6,280 nucleotides of DNA from positions 1 through 6,280 of the forward strand of contig JAAYVT010000279.1 in NCBI GenBank assembly GCA_012517025.1, written 5' to 3'. A program made the position numbers and the translations under genes. The notes beneath the pieces are model-generated. The model searched no databases. It worked only from the letters and a program-made list of their open reading frames with translations, and was not told the DNA's origin. Every line of letters begins with the position of its first letter. Position 1 is the stretch's first letter. Origin of the DNA: Phyllobacteriaceae bacterium (GTDB taxonomy: Bacteria > Pseudomonadota > Alphaproteobacteria > Rhizobiales > Ancalomicrobiaceae). Of this stretch, positions 5,208 through 6,280 are shown piece after piece.

Positions 5208-5435
5208 TCAACCGGTGTTCTTGATCACGAAGCGATAGACGCCGCCTTCGGCGCTCTTCTCCACCATCGTGTTGCCGGTGGTGCGGCAGAAGGCGTCGAA
5301 GTCGGCGACCGAGCCGGGATCGGTCGCCAGCACCTCGAGCGTGCCGCCCGAAGGAACCTCCTTCAGCATCTTCTTGGTCTTGATGATCGGCAGCGGGCAG
5401 TTGAGCCCCTTGGCGTCGAGGGTCTTGTCGGCCAT
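5208..5435 (-). CDS. TusA-family sulfur carrier protein
   Basis: 75 aa, the usual family length (about 70-85). TusA-like proteins bind sulfur as a persulfide on one Cys and hand it on, either for tRNA thiolation and cofactor synthesis or, in sulfur oxidisers, to dissimilatory enzymes. Seen: LDAKGLNCPLPIIKTKKML with Cys13 in the signature CPxP, then a short beta-alpha-beta pattern, ATDPGSVADFDAFCRTTGN and the closing strand GGVYRFVIKNTG. A second Cys is in FCRTTGN. The ATG at 5435 has a strong GGAGG at 5442-5446. It follows the DmsC-like gene by 99 bases on the same strand, which favours a role in sulfur-compound respiration or oxidation over tRNA modification; this is contextual inference. 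The family call is firm, the pathway is not. Confidence 0.92.
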   Translation of the reverse strand: MADKTLDAKGLNCPLPIIKTKKMLKEVPSGGTLEVLATDPGSVADFDAFCRTTGNTMVEKSAEGGVYRFVIKNTG

Positions 5436-5441
5436 GTGTTT

Positions 5442-5446
5442 CCTCC
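5442..5446 (-). promoter_or_regulatory. Strong ribosome binding site of the TusA-like gene
   Basis: GGAGG on the minus strand, 6 bases before the ATG at 5435. It fixes the start and is the best Shine-Dalgarno match in the window, consistent with high expression of a small carrier protein. Confidence 0.75.
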
Positions 5447-5463
5447 GTTTCTTTTCGGTTCGG

Positions 5464-5482
5464 CGCCCGAGGCCGTCGGGCG
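5464..5482 (-). terminator. Intercistronic hairpin between the DmsC-like and TusA-like genes
   Basis: CGCCCGA (5464-5470) and TCGGGCG (5476-5482) form a perfect 7-base stem with a 5-base loop. On the minus strand it lies 18 bases before the ribosome site of the TusA-like gene and is not followed by a T-run. It could attenuate transcription or protect mRNA ends, letting the two genes be expressed at different levels. Confidence 0.4.
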
Positions 5483-5534
5483 GCGTTTCTCGCGATCGGT
5501 CGGCTCAGTGACCATACCAGATCATGCAGTCGTG

Positions 5535-6280
5535 TTAGGCTTCCGCGAAGAACAACCAGCGCTCGACCAGCAGGCCGATCGCCAACACGACGACCGCGAC
5601 CCCGGCGAAGAGACCCGCCACGATCGCCGTCGCGAACAGGGCGGCGACGGTCAACGCCAGCGGCAGCGCGAACAGGCAGAGATGGGCGATCGCCCGCAGC
5701 CGCCGGGCGTGCTTGCGCGCCACCCGGTAGCCCATCTCGTGCATCAGGAAATTCGCTTCCGTATGCGGTTGCTCGAGCAGACGCACCGCGCCGAACCGCG
5801 CCAACCCTGTCGCCGAGCCGAGGTCGGAGCGGGCGAGCCGGCCGTCGATGGTGCGCCAATAGGCGATCTTCACGCCCCAGGCGAGCACCAGCGCGACGAT
5901 CGCCACGCCGCCGATCGCCGTCGCGTCGACGCCGAAGAGCCGCGTGACGAAGGCCAGAAGCACCGCCCCGGAGGTCAGACCGAGCGCCAGATAGGCCATC
6001 GGCACCGAGGCGAGGTTCCACTGCGGGATCGTCGTCAGGCTGGCGTAGATCATCGAGGTGGTGACCACCGTCGCGCCGGCGAGCATCGCGGCGGCGACCC
6101 CCATCCAACCGAAGACGCCGCCGGTGCGGCCGAGGATCACCCAGCCGACCGCGAAGACGAGTGCCGGCACGAAGGTGGCGATCGCCAGCACGCCTTCGCG
6201 GGAGAGCCATGACGACCGCCATTGGGTCAGCGCCCGCGCCGCCCGTTCCGGTCGGCCGAGATGGAAGGTCGAGGAGACCA
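5535..6280 (-). CDS. DmsC-family membrane anchor subunit of a molybdoenzyme complex (DMSO reductase or SoeABC type), 5' end outside window
   Basis: 247 residues are visible of a family of about 300. DmsC-type subunits anchor a molybdopterin subunit and an iron-sulfur subunit and exchange electrons with the quinone pool; SoeC of sulfite-oxidising SoeABC is of the same family. Seen from the right edge: STFHLGRPERAARALTQWRS and SWLSREG, a family signature, then about six membrane segments including TSMIYASLTTIPQWN and the end GLLVERWLFFAEA. The frame is open to base 6278 with no start, so the GTG at 6191 is an internal Val and not the start. Stop is TAA at 5535-5537; nine more sense codons (HDCMIWYGH) and TGA (5505-5507) follow, resembling the family's usual tail. 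Transcribed before the TusA-like gene. The family is sure; the substrate is unknown. Confidence 0.88.
   Translation of the reverse strand, partial: VSSTFHLGRPERAARALTQWRSSWLSREGVLAIATFVPALVFAVGWVILGRTGGVFGWMGVAAAMLAGATVVTTSMIYASLTTIPQWNLASVPMAYLALGLTSGAVLLAFVTRLFGVDATAIGGVAIVALVLAWGVKIAYWRTIDGRLARSDLGSATGLARFGAVRLLEQPHTEANFLMHEMGYRVARKHARRLRAIAHLCLFALPLALTVAALFATAIVAGLFAGVAVVVLAIGLLVERWLFFAEA

Noticed and set aside
5535..5537. Programmed recoding of the DmsC-like stop
   Set aside because: TAA is not used for selenocysteine or pyrrolysine, and no adjacent stimulatory structure is seen; a nonsense change or natural end is simpler.
6189..6191. GTG at 6189-6191 as the start of the DmsC-like gene
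   Set aside because: Conserved family sequence (HLGRPERA, SWLSREG) continues upstream in frame to the window edge.
4947..6212. Long plus-strand frame of 421 codons rich in Arg, Gly, Asp and His
   Set aside because: It lies antisense to the DmsC-like and TusA-like genes, which have clear family signatures; long open antisense frames are expected in GC-rich DNA.

Overview
This is a GC-rich bacterial window, most likely from an alphaproteobacterium of the Rhizobiales (Hyphomicrobiales) type. The basis is the style of the RlpA, D-Ala-D-Ala carboxypeptidase and DmsC-family proteins, and a tRNA-Ser upstream of an rlpA-carboxypeptidase pair, an order I remember from that group. No taxonomic search could be run.

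Left part (1-1750, minus strand): a lipoprotein RlpA gene is followed by the 5' part of a penicillin-binding-protein-5-like carboxypeptidase that leaves the window at base 1. Both act on the cell-wall peptidoglycan. In the carboxypeptidase, Asn stands where the SxxK motif normally has its nucleophilic Ser.

Middle part (1750-4150): an accessory-looking stretch. It holds a small unknown gene (83 aa), a coding trace upstream of it in another frame, an exported outer-membrane beta-barrel protein (226 aa) with an AT-rich promoter region, about 700 bases without a supportable gene, and a tRNA-Ser(UGA) on the minus strand. The interval between the tRNA 3' end and rlpA looks like a remodelled integration site. 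From the tRNA to 4150 there is another gene-poor, partly AT-richer stretch.

Right part (4151-6280): a membrane-anchored monoheme cytochrome c on the plus strand converges on a minus-strand cluster. In transcription order that cluster is a DmsC-family membrane anchor subunit (cut by the window edge), a TusA-family sulfur carrier and a 44-aa membrane protein. The DmsC-TusA pairing suggests a molybdoenzyme complex of sulfur metabolism (SoeABC-like sulfite oxidation or DMSO-reductase-like); its catalytic subunits would lie beyond the right edge. The DmsC frame carries an ochre stop ten codons before the next in-frame stop, and the codons behind it still resemble the family's usual C-terminus. The 296-base convergent gap is full of hairpins.

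No CRISPR array, transposase, integrase, phage gene or toxin-antitoxin pair was seen. The points most worth checking are the Ser-to-Asn change in the carboxypeptidase, the premature stop in the DmsC-like gene, and the truncated, frame-broken reading frame beside the outer-membrane gene.
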